DNA from: Sarcophilus harrisii
Lineage: Eukaryota; Chordata; Mammalia; Dasyuromorphia; Dasyuridae
NCBI RefSeq assembly: GCF_902635505.1
Contig: NC_045426.1
Coordinates: 331,504,374 to 331,568,373, forward strand
Direction of reading: 5' to 3'
Length of the DNA stretch: 64,000 nucleotides
A program made the translations under genes and the position numbers. This document shows, one piece after another, positions 12,183-23,400 of the stretch. The notes beneath the pieces were generated by a model. That model was not told the DNA's origin. It was given only the letters and a program-made list of their open reading frames with translations, and did no database searches. The first letter of the stretch is position 1. Every line of letters begins with the position of its first letter.

Positions 12183-12624
12183 ATGTGTGGGACAGGTGCT
12201 AGACCCCTTTCTCCAAATTAAGTAATCAGATACATCTTCAGGTACTAAGAGAAAGTATTTATTTAATCCCTGCAGGGAGAGGTCCAGACTCATACCTGGG
12301 AGCCATCCCAACTCCCTCCATGTGCTCCTGGAACCTGACCAGCTTCTGGCTTGTTGCAGATTTAAAAAGCAAAAGACCCAAGCCTTTTCATTGGATAGAC
12401 TAAAAGGATGTAGCCATAATTGACAAATGGTCACCAATGCTGTCTGCTTCCCACAGGTCACGTCACTTCCTGTAACTTAGGGTCAGAAGGGTCTGACCTT
12501 TTAGAGATATAACTTCCCAAGGCTTCTTGGACCCAGAATTCAAGACCTCATCTTCTAGCTCTGGGAATAGGGATCATGTAACTTAAGTCTCAAACTGAGA
12601 AAACTTCATCCAGTTAGACCCATT
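12183..12624 (-). mobile_element. Solo LTR (family 'D'), minus strand, TTAA duplication
   Basis: On the minus strand it starts TGAATGGGTCTAAC and ends CCTGTCCCACACA, with a TTAAATAAATAC polyadenylation region. The 4 bp before it and after it are both TTAA, as expected for gammaretrovirus-like (ERV1) integration. No internal genes are present. Confidence 0.6.
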
Positions 12625-12841
12625 CATTAATCATTTCACATCATTTCTATACTCTCCCATTTCTATTTCACATTTGCCATTCCTAGTGTCTATTTTATTT
12701 TGTCTGTAACCTCTTCCTGAAATAAATCTACATTTTGCCAGAGAGAATAGCTATTGTGAATTCTTCACATGACTGAACGCCAACTTTTGGTGCCTATCAT
12801 CTTCTTGTGAATACATCACTCACACATGTTGGTCCTCAAAA

Positions 12842-12912
12842 CATATATATATATATATATGTTTATAAACTGTGTGTATGTGTGTATGTGTGTGTGAGTG
12901 TGTGTGTAGGGA
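12842..12912. repeat. (AT)n / (TG)n microsatellite
   Basis: A run of ATATAT followed by TGTGTATGTGTG and TGTGTGTGAGTGTGTG. Confidence 0.9.
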
Positions 12913-12914
12913 AT

Positions 12915-12966
12915 CACCTCCTTGTTGTCATGATCCTCTTTAAGAATGAAGGACAATAACAATCTT
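12915..12966 (+). mobile_element. 3' end fragment of an RTE-derived element
   Basis: ATCACCTCCTTGTTGTCATG followed by ATCCTCTTTAAGAATGAAGG and ACAATAACAA. This matches the terminal words of the longer copy ending at 13685, so it is a second copy of the same 3' end. Confidence 0.6.
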
Positions 12967-13089
12967 TGGCGTAAAGCCAGCCTGGAATTGGCCAATTGGA
13001 AGATTCCTTTCTTCCTTCTTTCATTGTTCCTTCCCTCTTTGCCTCCTTTCCTTCTTCTGTTCACATAGAATATTACCTAGAGATGCTTT

Positions 13090-13685
13090 TAAAAGCATTT
13101 TTTTTTTTTTTTGTCTTTTGCACCTCAGAAGCCTCCCAAGATATCTTGGGATTTATTGGCTAGATTTTCTCTTTTTTTTAAGGACCAGGTTTTAAATCAA
13201 AATCATTCTGATTCTAATTGGACATCAATGGGTCCCAGGCCAAACCCCATTCAGTCACTCTTTGGGTTCCCATTGACTTAAATTGAATATAAATACCAGT
13301 CATTTCTGAGTCAATCAGAAACCCTGAGGGTCTTCCACTTCCAGAATCACTCATTCATTTATTTATTTATATAAATTTTTTCGACTAAAGAGATTCTTAC
13401 CTCAAATTGTTAACTAACCTTAATCACTGAATGGGTATGGCCTCAGTTAAAATGAGACCTGTTGAAGACCTTAGCTTAAAAAAACCAAGATCTCCCATTT
13501 TGTCCAAGGCCATTTCCACTCATACTGATCTGTACCTTACGCCTGGACACAAATGGTTCTGGAGGGGGAAGTGAGGCAGTTGACTTTGTACAGCTCTCCC
13601 TCACTTAAATCCAGTTCATTTGCATGCTATGGCATCATCTCCCTAATGTCATGGTCCTCTTTGAGAATGAATGACAAACAACCTC
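13090..13685 (+). mobile_element. RTE-type LINE-derived non-autonomous element
   Basis: A familiar marsupial repeat. Landmarks are 'TCAATGGGTCCCAGGCCAAA', 'AATTGTTAACTAACCTTAAT', 'GAGACCTGTTGAAGACCTTAG' and the terminal 'ATGTCATGGTCCTCTTTGAG' with ATGACAAACAACC. The short ACAAACAAC tail, in place of poly-A, is typical of RTE-mobilised elements. The family is assigned from memory of the repeat, not from a search. Confidence 0.65.
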
Positions 13686-15050
13686 TGTGATATATACACA
13701 CAAACACATGCTATGCAAATAATATGTATGTGCCATTTAGTTTTGGTAGAATATTGTAAGAAAGGTATGACATTCTTGTAGGTATATGCATACTTAAATA
13801 TTATAATCTGTATAATTCATGTACATTATATGCATGCATGTTTTTATTTGTTCTTTCTCACTGTATTTTACTTACCCCTGACAGTAGATATTGTGAGTAT
13901 AATGTGTGACTTCAGCACTCAGGTTAGTTCCTTTTATGAGCTCAGACTGGAAAGAAGTGCTGGTAAGCTTATTAAGGTTCTTAAAAAAAGGATGTTCCAG
14001 GTTTTTAGACAATACATATCACACCAACACCATGACATTCTCTCTGTATGCCTATAAATTGTAACCTTTGTCTTCAACATCTCTGAAAGTTCTGCCTTAA
14101 AGGGTAATATTGCCACATCTTCCAATTATGTCATTTCAAACACATATAAATATTAATTTATATATTTAATTTTACACAAATATATTTGTTAAAATATGCT
14201 TTTTTTATGGAAAAAGGAGTATTGACCTATGAACTGAAACAAGGAACTCTTTATTAGGAACCCCATCTTTCCAAAAGAGATTGCCACTCTCCTGAATGTC
14301 TACAACTTAGGGTCTTATAGTGTTATTAAAGTATGAAAAGTTAAATGACTTGCTTTGGGCCATGTCTTTATTATGGTTGTTGACTCTGTGTTGATCTCTC
14401 TATATAGCATACCACACTACTTGTCATAACTAATTCTCTATAATAACATACATAAATATATATTCTGTATATGTATATATAACATAGTGTATTTACATAT
14501 ATAGATAGATAGATATAGATATATATCATGCTATATGCATGGCATCCTAGATAGAATAGAAAATTAGTCTCAGAGAGAGGACCTAGATTTAAGCCTTGCC
14601 CTTGGCATATATTGTTGATATGATTCTGGGCACATTTCATAATCTTTTCTTGGTCCCACATAACTCTGTAAGAATCAACATTATAAAACAGATGCATTTA
14701 TAGGGAAAGCTCATCACTGAGACCTCTATATGGTGACAAAATCATGTCTGATCAAAAAGTTACATACACAGATAATATATAAACATGTTTATTTACAAGT
14801 CTTTGTTTATATGTACTCAAATATAGCTTTGTCTGGATGTGGTATGCAGAATATATGATTTCCTGAAAAATACTCTAACTTTCACCTCTCACTTTTCACT
14901 GCTTGTGACTTTTTTCTTGACTTAATCTCCTTCTGGGTTCAAAGCATTTTTGAGTTATGGATAAACTTTTGAGATTATTAAAACTTGCATAAAATTATCT
15001 CTCAAATGAACTTATCTCCATCTGACTTTGCCTTTCTCAGTCTCAAAATA
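13686..15050. other. Gene-free AT-rich stretch
   Basis: Includes TATATA/GATA simple sequence at 14440-14530 and a decayed tRNA-derived SINE at about 14535-14650 ('GATAGAATAGAAAATTAGTC...ACCTAGATTTAAGCC'). Nothing else is supported. Confidence 0.45.
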
Positions 15051-16894
15051 TGCATCTTTTAGCTTGGACTGAAATAATTTTAATCCATGATATAGATTGT
15101 TAAAGTAACTTTAAGAACAGCTTCAAATAACAGTTACACAAATTAGATCCAATTACTCTTGCAAGCTATGAAGGCTACAGAAGGGAAGTTGAATCTCTTT
15201 TCCTCCAAGCAGCCATCCAATCTTCTTTCCAAGAAATTGAAAAGACCCTTCATCTTAAGTGGGTTGAAATGGTAAATTGAAGATGGGTAAAGAAGACCAG
15301 GCTTTTTTTTTCCCCAGCAAGGATTCTAGGGAAGAGCTTGAAAAGCTAAGGAATATCAATGGGTTTCAAGGAGTCTCACCAAACAACACAAACTGCTGGT
15401 TCCCGGTCAGATTTCCAATCTAGTTCACTCTTTGGCCTTCTTAATTACATCTCTGTCTGCTTTATGCACACTCTGCTATGTCACAAGGCCTCATTTCTTC
15501 TTGCTTTCTTTGATTTCTGACACAAAGACAGCACCTTCATTTTTTGTTTGGCAGGGGGATCAAGGGAGAGCAGTCTGGTTTGCAGTTTTTAAATTCTTCA
15601 TTATCTCTTCACAACTTTTCTGTGTTCATCATATGAAGCCTCCTTAAAAGGAAGTTGTTTCTGTGGTCTAAAGGTCCTAGAAATTTAGGGATTGGTGAGT
15701 AATGGCTGCACCCTAGCATTTCTATCCTACATAGCTTCTATGATGTATTTCTATGATCATAGAAGCTATGATGTATTTGTAGAGGATGTTAACACCCCCC
15801 CCCACATACACAAACCCTCACCCACAGACCCCTACCTCTTTTCTTAGCAAAATATAGCTTTCCCCTATACTGTTTCTCTTTCTCAAATAAGAAAGGAAAC
15901 ATAAGCAATCCCTTGAAAGATACTTCTTCCTTCAGACTATAGACACTACTTCTTTAATAAATCAGCTCTCATCAAAGAAATGTCCCTCTTCCAATCATCT
16001 AGATTTTCAAGAAAACAGCTGTAAACTCTGGCTGTTAGCTCTGCTCTTAAGCTTCTGTTTTTTATAAACAGCTATTTTATTGGTTCTGGGTTTTTCTGTC
16101 TCTGACTCTGAGTGCTCAGCTTACTCTCCTACTTCTATCTCCAAATAATTATTTCTTACCTTTTGTTTCCTCTGTTCTGCTTCTTGGTTTCTAATGCTGC
16201 AATTTCCTTATGAGCAACTATCATTTCTAATTTACATTATGAAATTTAAAAATTCCATCTTTCTGTTATGATCCCAAATATCCCTTATATGATATACCTA
16301 TGGCCCTTGAAGATTTATTTGATTCATAATTTATCAGCTATATATTTGAATATTCTGAAAAGAGTCATATGCAAATCGACTCATAAATCAAAATACCCTG
16401 ATACCATTATTGCTTCAGTCAATGCTCTGTTTTCCAAAAGATCTGAATATAAGAATCTGAAGCACATTAATACATTCACTTTGCCACATCCTCGGGTCCT
16501 CAGAGCAATTTATGTATCAATTATATCAATTTTATTTGAGAGGCTTTTTTCTCACACTGATTTTAACAGCTTTTCTGACACAAATGTTCTTTTCCTGTCC
16601 CTTTTGGTAAATAAAATGTCCATATTAAAAAGGGTTCTTCCTTCCATACTTGCATATATTTTTATGAAAGTAGAGAAATATAGGTTTTGTTCAGAAAAGA
16701 AGCATGGCTTATTTGGAAACTTATGGTGGGAGAGATGATGGAAAACTAAATATAATTCCCTGCTCCTTGAAGTATTAGGTATAAAGTCTATATATCCATG
16801 TTATTATCTACAGTGTAAAGAGATCACATGGTACAGTGATTGGACTGTCACAGAACCTTGTGAAATGGGGATTAACTCATATCATCCTTTGTGG
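15051..16894. other. Unassigned gene-free stretch
   Basis: Contains no recognisable gene. The 156-codon open frame at 16268-16738 has no start context, domain or family resemblance that would support it. A perfect inverted repeat lies at 15730-15770 and a C8-9 run near 15795. Confidence 0.4.
15730..15770. repeat. 15-bp perfect inverted repeat (stem-loop)
   Basis: CATAGCTTCTATGAT at 15730-15744 and its exact reverse complement at 15756-15770, with an 11-base spacer. The words TATGATGTATTT also occur as a direct repeat through the structure. Confidence 0.85.
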
Positions 16895-17235
16895 ATTCAT
16901 CTAGAGCTGATTTGCCTTTGGGAACCCCAGGTTTGAGGTGTCTTCCTCTCTCTTTCCATAAAAGCTGTCTATGGTCAGAGTTCTTTTTGCTTTTTTGGTT
17001 ATTTTTTTTTTTTTAAGTTGAGATCTGTTCTTAAGGCAATGGATAGACAGCCATTTGGTTTGCCCTAGAGTTGGTGTTTCTGATAGACTTCCAGTAGGCA
17101 AGGAAAAAGTCCTGTGTGCTGAGATTCAGGGGTCCTCAATTTGCCTTTTGTGTTTGCTTTGGGTGTCTTATAGCAAATCTTAGAACCACTAGCTTGTAAG
17201 CAAGACAGAGTAGCCAAAGAGCTCACAATAGATTT
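16895..17235 (-). mobile_element. L1 5' piece (5' UTR plus start of ORF1), minus strand
   Basis: The minus strand encodes KKAKRTLTIDSFYGKREEDTSNLG, the N-terminus of marsupial L1 ORF1 (compare MSKKAKITLTIDSFYVEREEETSN at 51292). It lies to the left of antisense ORF2 C-terminal sequence, so it must belong to a different L1 copy from the one at 17236-22555, or to a rearranged one. Confidence 0.8.
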
Positions 17236-17974
17236 CTTGTATTCTTATAAATTTGACACAGTCCTTTATATATTTTAGAAATGCGACCTTTATCAGAAAC
17301 ATTGGTTGTAAAGATCTTTTCCTAGCATTTTACTTCCCTTTTAACCTTGTTTCTATTGATTTTGTTTGTGAAAAACATTTTTAATTTAATGTAACCAAAG
17401 TTGTCTCTTTTGTCTTTCATAATGTTCTCTAATTTTCTTTGATCACAAATTCCTCCTTTCTCCAAAGATCTGATAGGTAAATTATCCCTTGCTTTCCTAA
17501 TTTGTTTACGGTATCATCTTTTATGCTCAAATAATGTATTTATTTTGACTTTATTTTTTTATTGGGTGTGAGATGTTGATCTATGCCAAGTATCTGACAC
17601 ATTTTTTTTTCCAGTCTTCCAGCAATTTTTGTCAAATATCAAGAACTTCTTTCAGAGGCTGGAGTTTGGAGATTTTATCAAACACTAGATTACTATAGGC
17701 CTTAATTTTTGTATTGTTTGTATCTAATCTATTCTAATTTTATTTATTTAGCCATTTTACTTATTAGCTACTGCCAAATGGTTTTGATGACTGCTGCTTT
17801 ATAATATAGTTTTAGGTTTGACATTGGTAAGCCATTATATTTTGTAATTTTTTTCATTAAAAAAATGAATGTGTCCAGCTCCTCACCATTACAAATAATG
17901 CTTGCTTTTGTTTTAGATAGATATTGCTTATTACTTTAAGGAAAGCTCCCTTTTCCCTCTGCTCTCTAGTATTA

Positions 17975-18394
17975 TGGGACAGAACTTTGTACTTAAAACA
18001 AGGATTCTTACAAGGTGATAATTCAGTGGAATTGTTTATCTAGTTTAGCATGGTGATTAATTGTTCTCTACATTCAGTATGATTAATTTAATCTTACAAC
18101 AAATAATGGTTTCTTAGTGATATAGTGATTGGTTTATACTCAGTGTAGAGCATATAAGCCACAGTCGAAGGCAAGGAGAGAAGATTTATTTACATCTTCA
18201 TCAGCCTTGTGGTGGCTGGTCTATCCTCCTCCATTTTCTCCCCTGAAACCAAGCACTCTCTGAAGGCCATAAGAAAGCTAGCTGAGCACCAGGCAAAGGA
18301 GACAATAAAGACTTTTGGACTTTAACACCTGGATATTCTTGTGGTGATTACTCTACTGAAAAAAAGGCTGCCCTAGAGACCCCCAGAGATGATG
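17975..18394 (+). mobile_element. LTR of family 'C' inside L1
   Basis: A diverged copy of the LTR at 55449-55940. Shared words are 'GGATTCTTACAAGGTG', 'ATCTAGTTTAGCATGGTGATTAAT', 'GGAGACAATAAAGA', 'TTTGGACTTTAACACCTGG' and 'GGTGATTACTCT'. The L1 text resumes directly after it. It is a fossil with no coding internal region. Confidence 0.8.
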
Positions 18395-19301
18395 GGTTAT
18401 TAATAGTAATGGATTCTGTATTTTGTCAAAAGCTTTTTCTGCATCTATTGCAATTATATATTATTCCTTTTGGTTTTGTTATTGATAGAGTCAAAAATTT
18501 TCCTGATATTGAACCAGTCCTAGTATAAATCTCATTTGATCCTACTTTATTATCCTGCTGACCAATCACTGTAATCTCTTTGTTAATATTTTGTTCAATT
18601 TTTTTTTTTTGCATCAATATTCATTAGAGAGATTTGGCTGTAATTTTCTTTCTCTGTTTGGCCTCTTCCTGGTTTTAGTATCAGTTCCATGTTTGTGTCA
18701 TAGAAGGAGTTGGGCAGGATTTCTTCTTTAATAATTTTTCCAATTAGTTTATATGGTATTAGAATAATTGTTATTTAAATGTTTGGTTGGAATGCATTTG
18801 TGAACCCCTCTGTCCTGGAGATTTTCCTTAGAGAGTTCATTAATAGCTTCTTCAATTCCTTTTTCCAAAATGGGATGATTTAAGTAATGTATCTCCTTTT
18901 CTATTAATCTGGGAAATTTATACTTTTGTAAATATTCACCCATTTTAGTTAGATTGCTATACATTTGGGCAAAATAGCTCCTAATAATTGCTTTAATATC
19001 TTTTTCATTGTTGGTAACTTCATCCTTTTCATTTTTCATGCTGGTGATTTGTTTTTTTCTTTCCTTTTTCTAATCAAATTAGCTAAAGTTTTGGTGGTCT
19101 ATTTTGTTGGTGTTTTCATAAAACTAACTCTTAGTTTTATTTATAAGTTCAATAGTCTTCTTAGTTTCAATTTTACTAATCTCTTCTTTGAATTTCACTA
19201 TTTCTAATTTGGTATTTAATTTCAATTTCTTCTTTTTCTAGCTTTTTAGTTGCATACCCAGTTCCTTAATCTCCTCCTTCTCCATTTGATTCATATAGTT
19301 G

Positions 19302-20143
19302 TAATGCCATAGAAACTGAGCAAGACAGAGGTCAGAGACCAATTTAATAGTTTATTAAATGGAGAGATTTACTGGGACCAAATGGATCTTGGTCCCAGGG
19401 CTGGACAAGACTATCGTCTCAAAGAATCCAGCACTAAGTATAAGAGAGCAAGCTTTTTTATAGGATAATAGAATACCGATTCTGTGAAATTGGAGCCTAA
19501 GCCCAAAAAAATAAAATAAAATGACTTGTCCAGATCATCTAACAGGTACATGTTAGAAGTATAACTTGAACCCATTCTTCTTAATTCTCAAGTTACTATT
19601 TCATGCTGTAATGTCGTAGAAACTGAGCAAGACAAAGGTTTGAGACCAATTTAGTAGTTTATTAAATGGAGAGATATACTGGGACCAAATGGATATTGGT
19701 CCCAGAGCTGGATGAGAGTATCACCTCAAAGAATCCAGCCCTAAGTATCACAGAGCAAGCTTTTTTATAGGATAACAAGAACAATGACATAATGGGGGAG
19801 GTACCTGGATGGGGATAACCTAATGAGGAGAGGCACCTAGGATGACACAATGGAGGGAGGTACTGGAGAGGTTACTGATATTATAATGACATCTAAAATG
19901 GATAAACCTTTATCCTGTCAAACATAAAGAAGGAATGATTATAACCTAAAGATATAAAACCTTTATCTCATCAACCATTTAAGAGGGAATGATTATAGCC
20001 TGGGATTTTGGGGCAGAGCAACTGAGGTAGACCCTTATCTCATCAAACATTAAGAGGGAAAGGTTATAACCTGAGGCAGAGTAACTAAATAAGACAATGG
20101 GGAAACTAGGTCAGGACATTAAAAGGGAACTCTGGCACAACAT
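19302..20143 (-). mobile_element. Composite element: LTR 'A' + SINE-derived core + partial LTR 'A'
   Basis: On the minus strand it runs as an LTR (20143 to 19609), a SINE-like core (19608 to 19474) equal to the sequence after the LTR at 1231, then the 3' part of another LTR 'A' (19473 to 19302). The outer flanks are TAGT on both sides, and removing the unit restores continuous L1 text. It therefore appears to have inserted as one unit. No retroviral genes are present. Confidence 0.75.
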
Positions 20144-21895
20144 AGTTATTTAGAGATATAAAATTTCCCCTAAGAACTACTTTGGCTGTATCCCATAGGT
20201 TTTGGTATGTTGTCTCATCGTTGTCATTCTCTTGCATAAAATTATGGATTGTTTCTATGATTTGTTCATTGACCCACTCATTTTTAAGACTTAAATTACT
20301 TACTTTCTAATAGGTTTTTAGTTTATTTTTCCCTGGCCTTTTATTAAATATAATTTTTATTGGATTGTGGTCTGAAAAGCATTTAGTATTTCTACCTTTG
20401 TGCATTTGACTATGAAATTTTAATGCCCTAATGCATAATCAATTTTTGTGAAGGTGCCATGTACTGCCAAGAAAATGAATATTCCTTTCTGTCTCTATTC
20501 ATTTTTGTCCAGAGGTCTATCATATTTAGGTTTTCTAGGATCCTATTGATTTTCCTAGTTTCTTTCTTGTTTTGGGGGGAGGGAGCATTTGGTTGGATTG
20601 GTCTGATTCTGAGAGGGGAAGGTCGAGGTCCTCCACTAACATAATTTTGCTTTCTATTTCTTCCTGTACCTGGTTTAATATATTCTCTAGGAATTTGTGT
20701 TCTACCAATTGGTGCATATACTTTATATTTATATTCTTACAACTTCATTTTTTATGGTACCCTTTATTCAAGCTGTACCTTTAATTAGATCTACTTTTAC
20801 TTTTGCTTTATCTGAGATCAGACAAGCTACCCCTTGCTTTTGTTATTTCAGCTGAAACACAACAAATTCTGTACAAGCTTTTACTTTTATTCTGTGTGTG
20901 TCTCTCTATGTCAAATGTATTTCTTGTGAATGTAAACATTAAAAAAAAAAAAGGTAGAATTCTCTTTTTAAATTCACTCTTCTATTTGCTTTCATTTCAT
21001 GGAAAAGTTCATGCCATTCAAATTCACAATCATGAATAGCAGCTCTGTATTTCCTTCCATCCCCTGTTTTTGTTCTCTTTCTACCTTGTCCTTAGCAGAG
21101 GGACCCACCTCACCCATTACCTTATCTCCTACCTTCTCTTAGTAGAATTTTTAGCCCAATCCACCCACTACCTTATCTTCAATTACCCTTCCCTCTTCTC
21201 TTACCTTTTTTCCCTAGCGTTTCTGCCCTCCCTTCTCTCTTGGTCCTCCCTTTATTTCCTCTTTCTCTTACTACTTCTTTATAGGGTTAGATAAATTTCT
21301 GTACCCAACTGAATGATTAAGTTATTCCAAATTGATGAGATCAAGTCTCAGACAATACTCATTCCCCTCCTTTTTTCCCTTGATTATAATAGGTCTTTTG
21401 TATCTCTTCATGTGATGTAACTTGTCCCATTATAACTCCCCTTTCCTCTTGCAGTATAGATCTCCTTTTCCCACCAGTTAATGTCTTTTTCTTTCCTATC
21501 ATCACATCAGAGTTTATGTGATGCTCTACTCTGTCCCAGTTACAGATGCAATTCTCAAGAGGTACAAATATCATTTTCCCTTTAACCTTTATATAATATA
21601 TATTTTCCCTCTGTTTACCTTTCTATGCTTCTTTTGAGTCATGTGTTTGTGGATTAAAATTTCTGTTTAGTTCTGTTTTTTTCAAATGTTTGAAAGTCTC
21701 TTACTTCACTGAAGATCCATCATGACCTCCCCTGAAAGATGATGCTCAGTCTCATTGGGTAGTTCATTCTAGTTTGTAACCCTAGCTCCTTAGCCTTCCA
21801 GAATATGGTATTTCAGGCCCTCTGATCCTTTATTGTAGAAGCATCATAATCGGTATCCTGACTATTGCCCCTTTACAGATGAATTGATGTTGTCT

Positions 21896-22380
21896 TGTTG
21901 TGCCACAGTTCTCTTTTAATGTCCTGAACCAGTTTCCCTAATTGTCCTATTCAGTTACTCTGCCTCAGGTTATAACCATTCCCTCTTAATGTTAGGATAA
22001 AGGTCTTATATCTTAGACCTTAGGCTATAATCATTCTCTCTTTAATGTTTGATGGGATAAAGGTCTTTACCCATTTTAGACATCATTAGAATATCAGGAG
22101 CCTCTCAGTACCTCCCATTATGTCATAGTAGGTGCCTCCCCCCATTAGGTCATCCCCATCCAGGTACCTCCCCCATTATCTCATTGTTCTTGTTACCTTA
22201 TAAAAGTAACTTGTATCTGACATTGTGGCTGGATTGTTGGAGACTGAAGGCTGCCCCATTGATCTGCTCCTCTATTGAGCCAGGATCGCCATTCTTAGTT
22301 GCTGATTTTTTGTGATTAATACCTTCTCACTGGCTTTCAGAATTTGTTTGGGCTGGGTTGAATACCGTTTTCACCTCAGT
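21896..22380 (+). mobile_element. LTR of family 'A' inside L1
   Basis: Begins TGTTGTGCCACAG and follows the copy at 683 through the repeated 'GATAAAGGTCTTATATCTTAG', 'CATCATTAGAATATCAG', 'CATCCAGGTACCTCCCCCAT' and TATAAAAG landmarks. The 3' part diverges, so the right end is approximate. Confidence 0.65.
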
Positions 22381-22743
22381 GACAATGACCTTTCTTGAAA
22401 TTTTCCCATCTATCTTAATAACTTTGGAGAGTTATTTCATTCTGTCAGACTGTTCAGAGAATTGCTTTCATGTGGTTTGCGAGAGAAGCTAGGGGATCTA
22501 GCTCTGCCATCTTTTACTCTGCCTTCTTGTCTCCACCCTAGAACGCTCAAGAATTTCTTTCTAAGCAAATGTTTTACTAAATCTTTTTTAGATTAAAGAT
22601 CAAAGGATTCAAAACCACATAAAACATGAGAAATATTTTGTCTGTACTTTCATTTCATAGGCATTAAATAATTCCTTGGGTTTGGACATCATTTACATGA
22701 GCAGAATAGTACTATAGAACAAAATTATCATCATCTGCTAGGT

Positions 22744-22797
22744 TGGAGAGAGAAATAAAGTCTTGAACATGTAGAAAAAACTTTATTTCTCTCTCCA
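22744..22797. repeat. 18-bp perfect inverted repeat (hairpin)
   Basis: TGGAGAGAGAAATAAAGT at 22744-22761 and its exact reverse complement at 22780-22797, with an 18-base spacer. It lies just left of the decayed OR pseudogene. No function can be inferred. Confidence 0.9.
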
Positions 22798-22889
22798 GGT
22801 AAATTAATCATTAAAATGCTGGATATCATAAGTATGTAAAAAATAAAAATTTACAACATTGTAGTCAGACTGAATAATGTATTAGCTAT

Positions 22890-23400
22890 AGGCATGATAA
22901 ATTTGTTTCCAAAGATGTCAGTATAGGCTAGTTTCATGACAGCAAAGCTTTCACATATGAAATGATTGATGACATGATTTTTGCAGAAAGATAATTAAAT
23001 TAAAAAAACAAACCTGTTTGCATCAGTGAATGGACATCTGCTAACCAGCATCCAGATACCATTGACACATATGCTATCTATCATGAGGAAGATTGAAGAT
23101 GACCACGTAGCAGTCAAGTTCCATCCAGCTAGGAAGCACACACTCTGTATTCTGCATAGCTAAGCCAAGAAATTTCTGCATTGCATGTGTAGAAAAGGCA
23201 ACTTTTTTTCAGTAAGAAGCTGATCAGAACTTAAGAAACATAGTTGAATATGTAGTAAATATCCAAGAAAGAGATTACTAAGGAAAAAGAAACAAGGGAC
23301 TATGGAAGTGGATGTGCTGGATGCTGATTGCAATCAGAGTGGTATAGTCCAGAATAATGACTACATACATTAGTTGTAAATAAAATTTAGTTTTGCCTTC
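22890..23400 (-). pseudogene. Old truncated olfactory receptor pseudogene
   Basis: The stretch aligns base for base with the intact OR at 28692-29630. 23252-23370 corresponds to 29418-29535 (TM1-TM2 region). 'GAAGCACACACTCTGTAT' at about 23132-23149 corresponds to the EC motif before MAFDRY. 22930-22990 corresponds to the CEIL loop region. The sequence holds many substitutions and indels, and there is no open frame of useful length. TM6-TM7 is not recognisable, so about the last third is lost. It lies in the same orientation as the intact gene 5.8 kb away and is probably an old tandem duplicate. Confidence 0.8.

Larger units (their letters stand above)
17236..22555 (-). mobile_element. L1 element, minus strand, split by three LTR insertions
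   Basis: Right to left it reads 5' end (GGAGACAAGAAGGCAGAG start region near 22545), 5' UTR/ORF1 remnants, ORF2 endonuclease start near 21030 (MIVNLNGMN type), reverse transcriptase region (about 18400-19300) and ORF2 C-terminal region (17240-17960). LTRs sit at 17975-18394, 19302-20143 and 21896-22380. Without those the L1 is about 3.6 kb, so much of its own sequence is missing and it lacks its 3' end. The reading frames are extensively broken. Confidence 0.85.

Noticed and set aside
16268-16738. 156-codon open frame as a possible gene
   Set aside because: No domain, no family resemblance and no supporting context. Frames of this length are expected by chance in 64 kb of AT-rich DNA with no splicing evidence.
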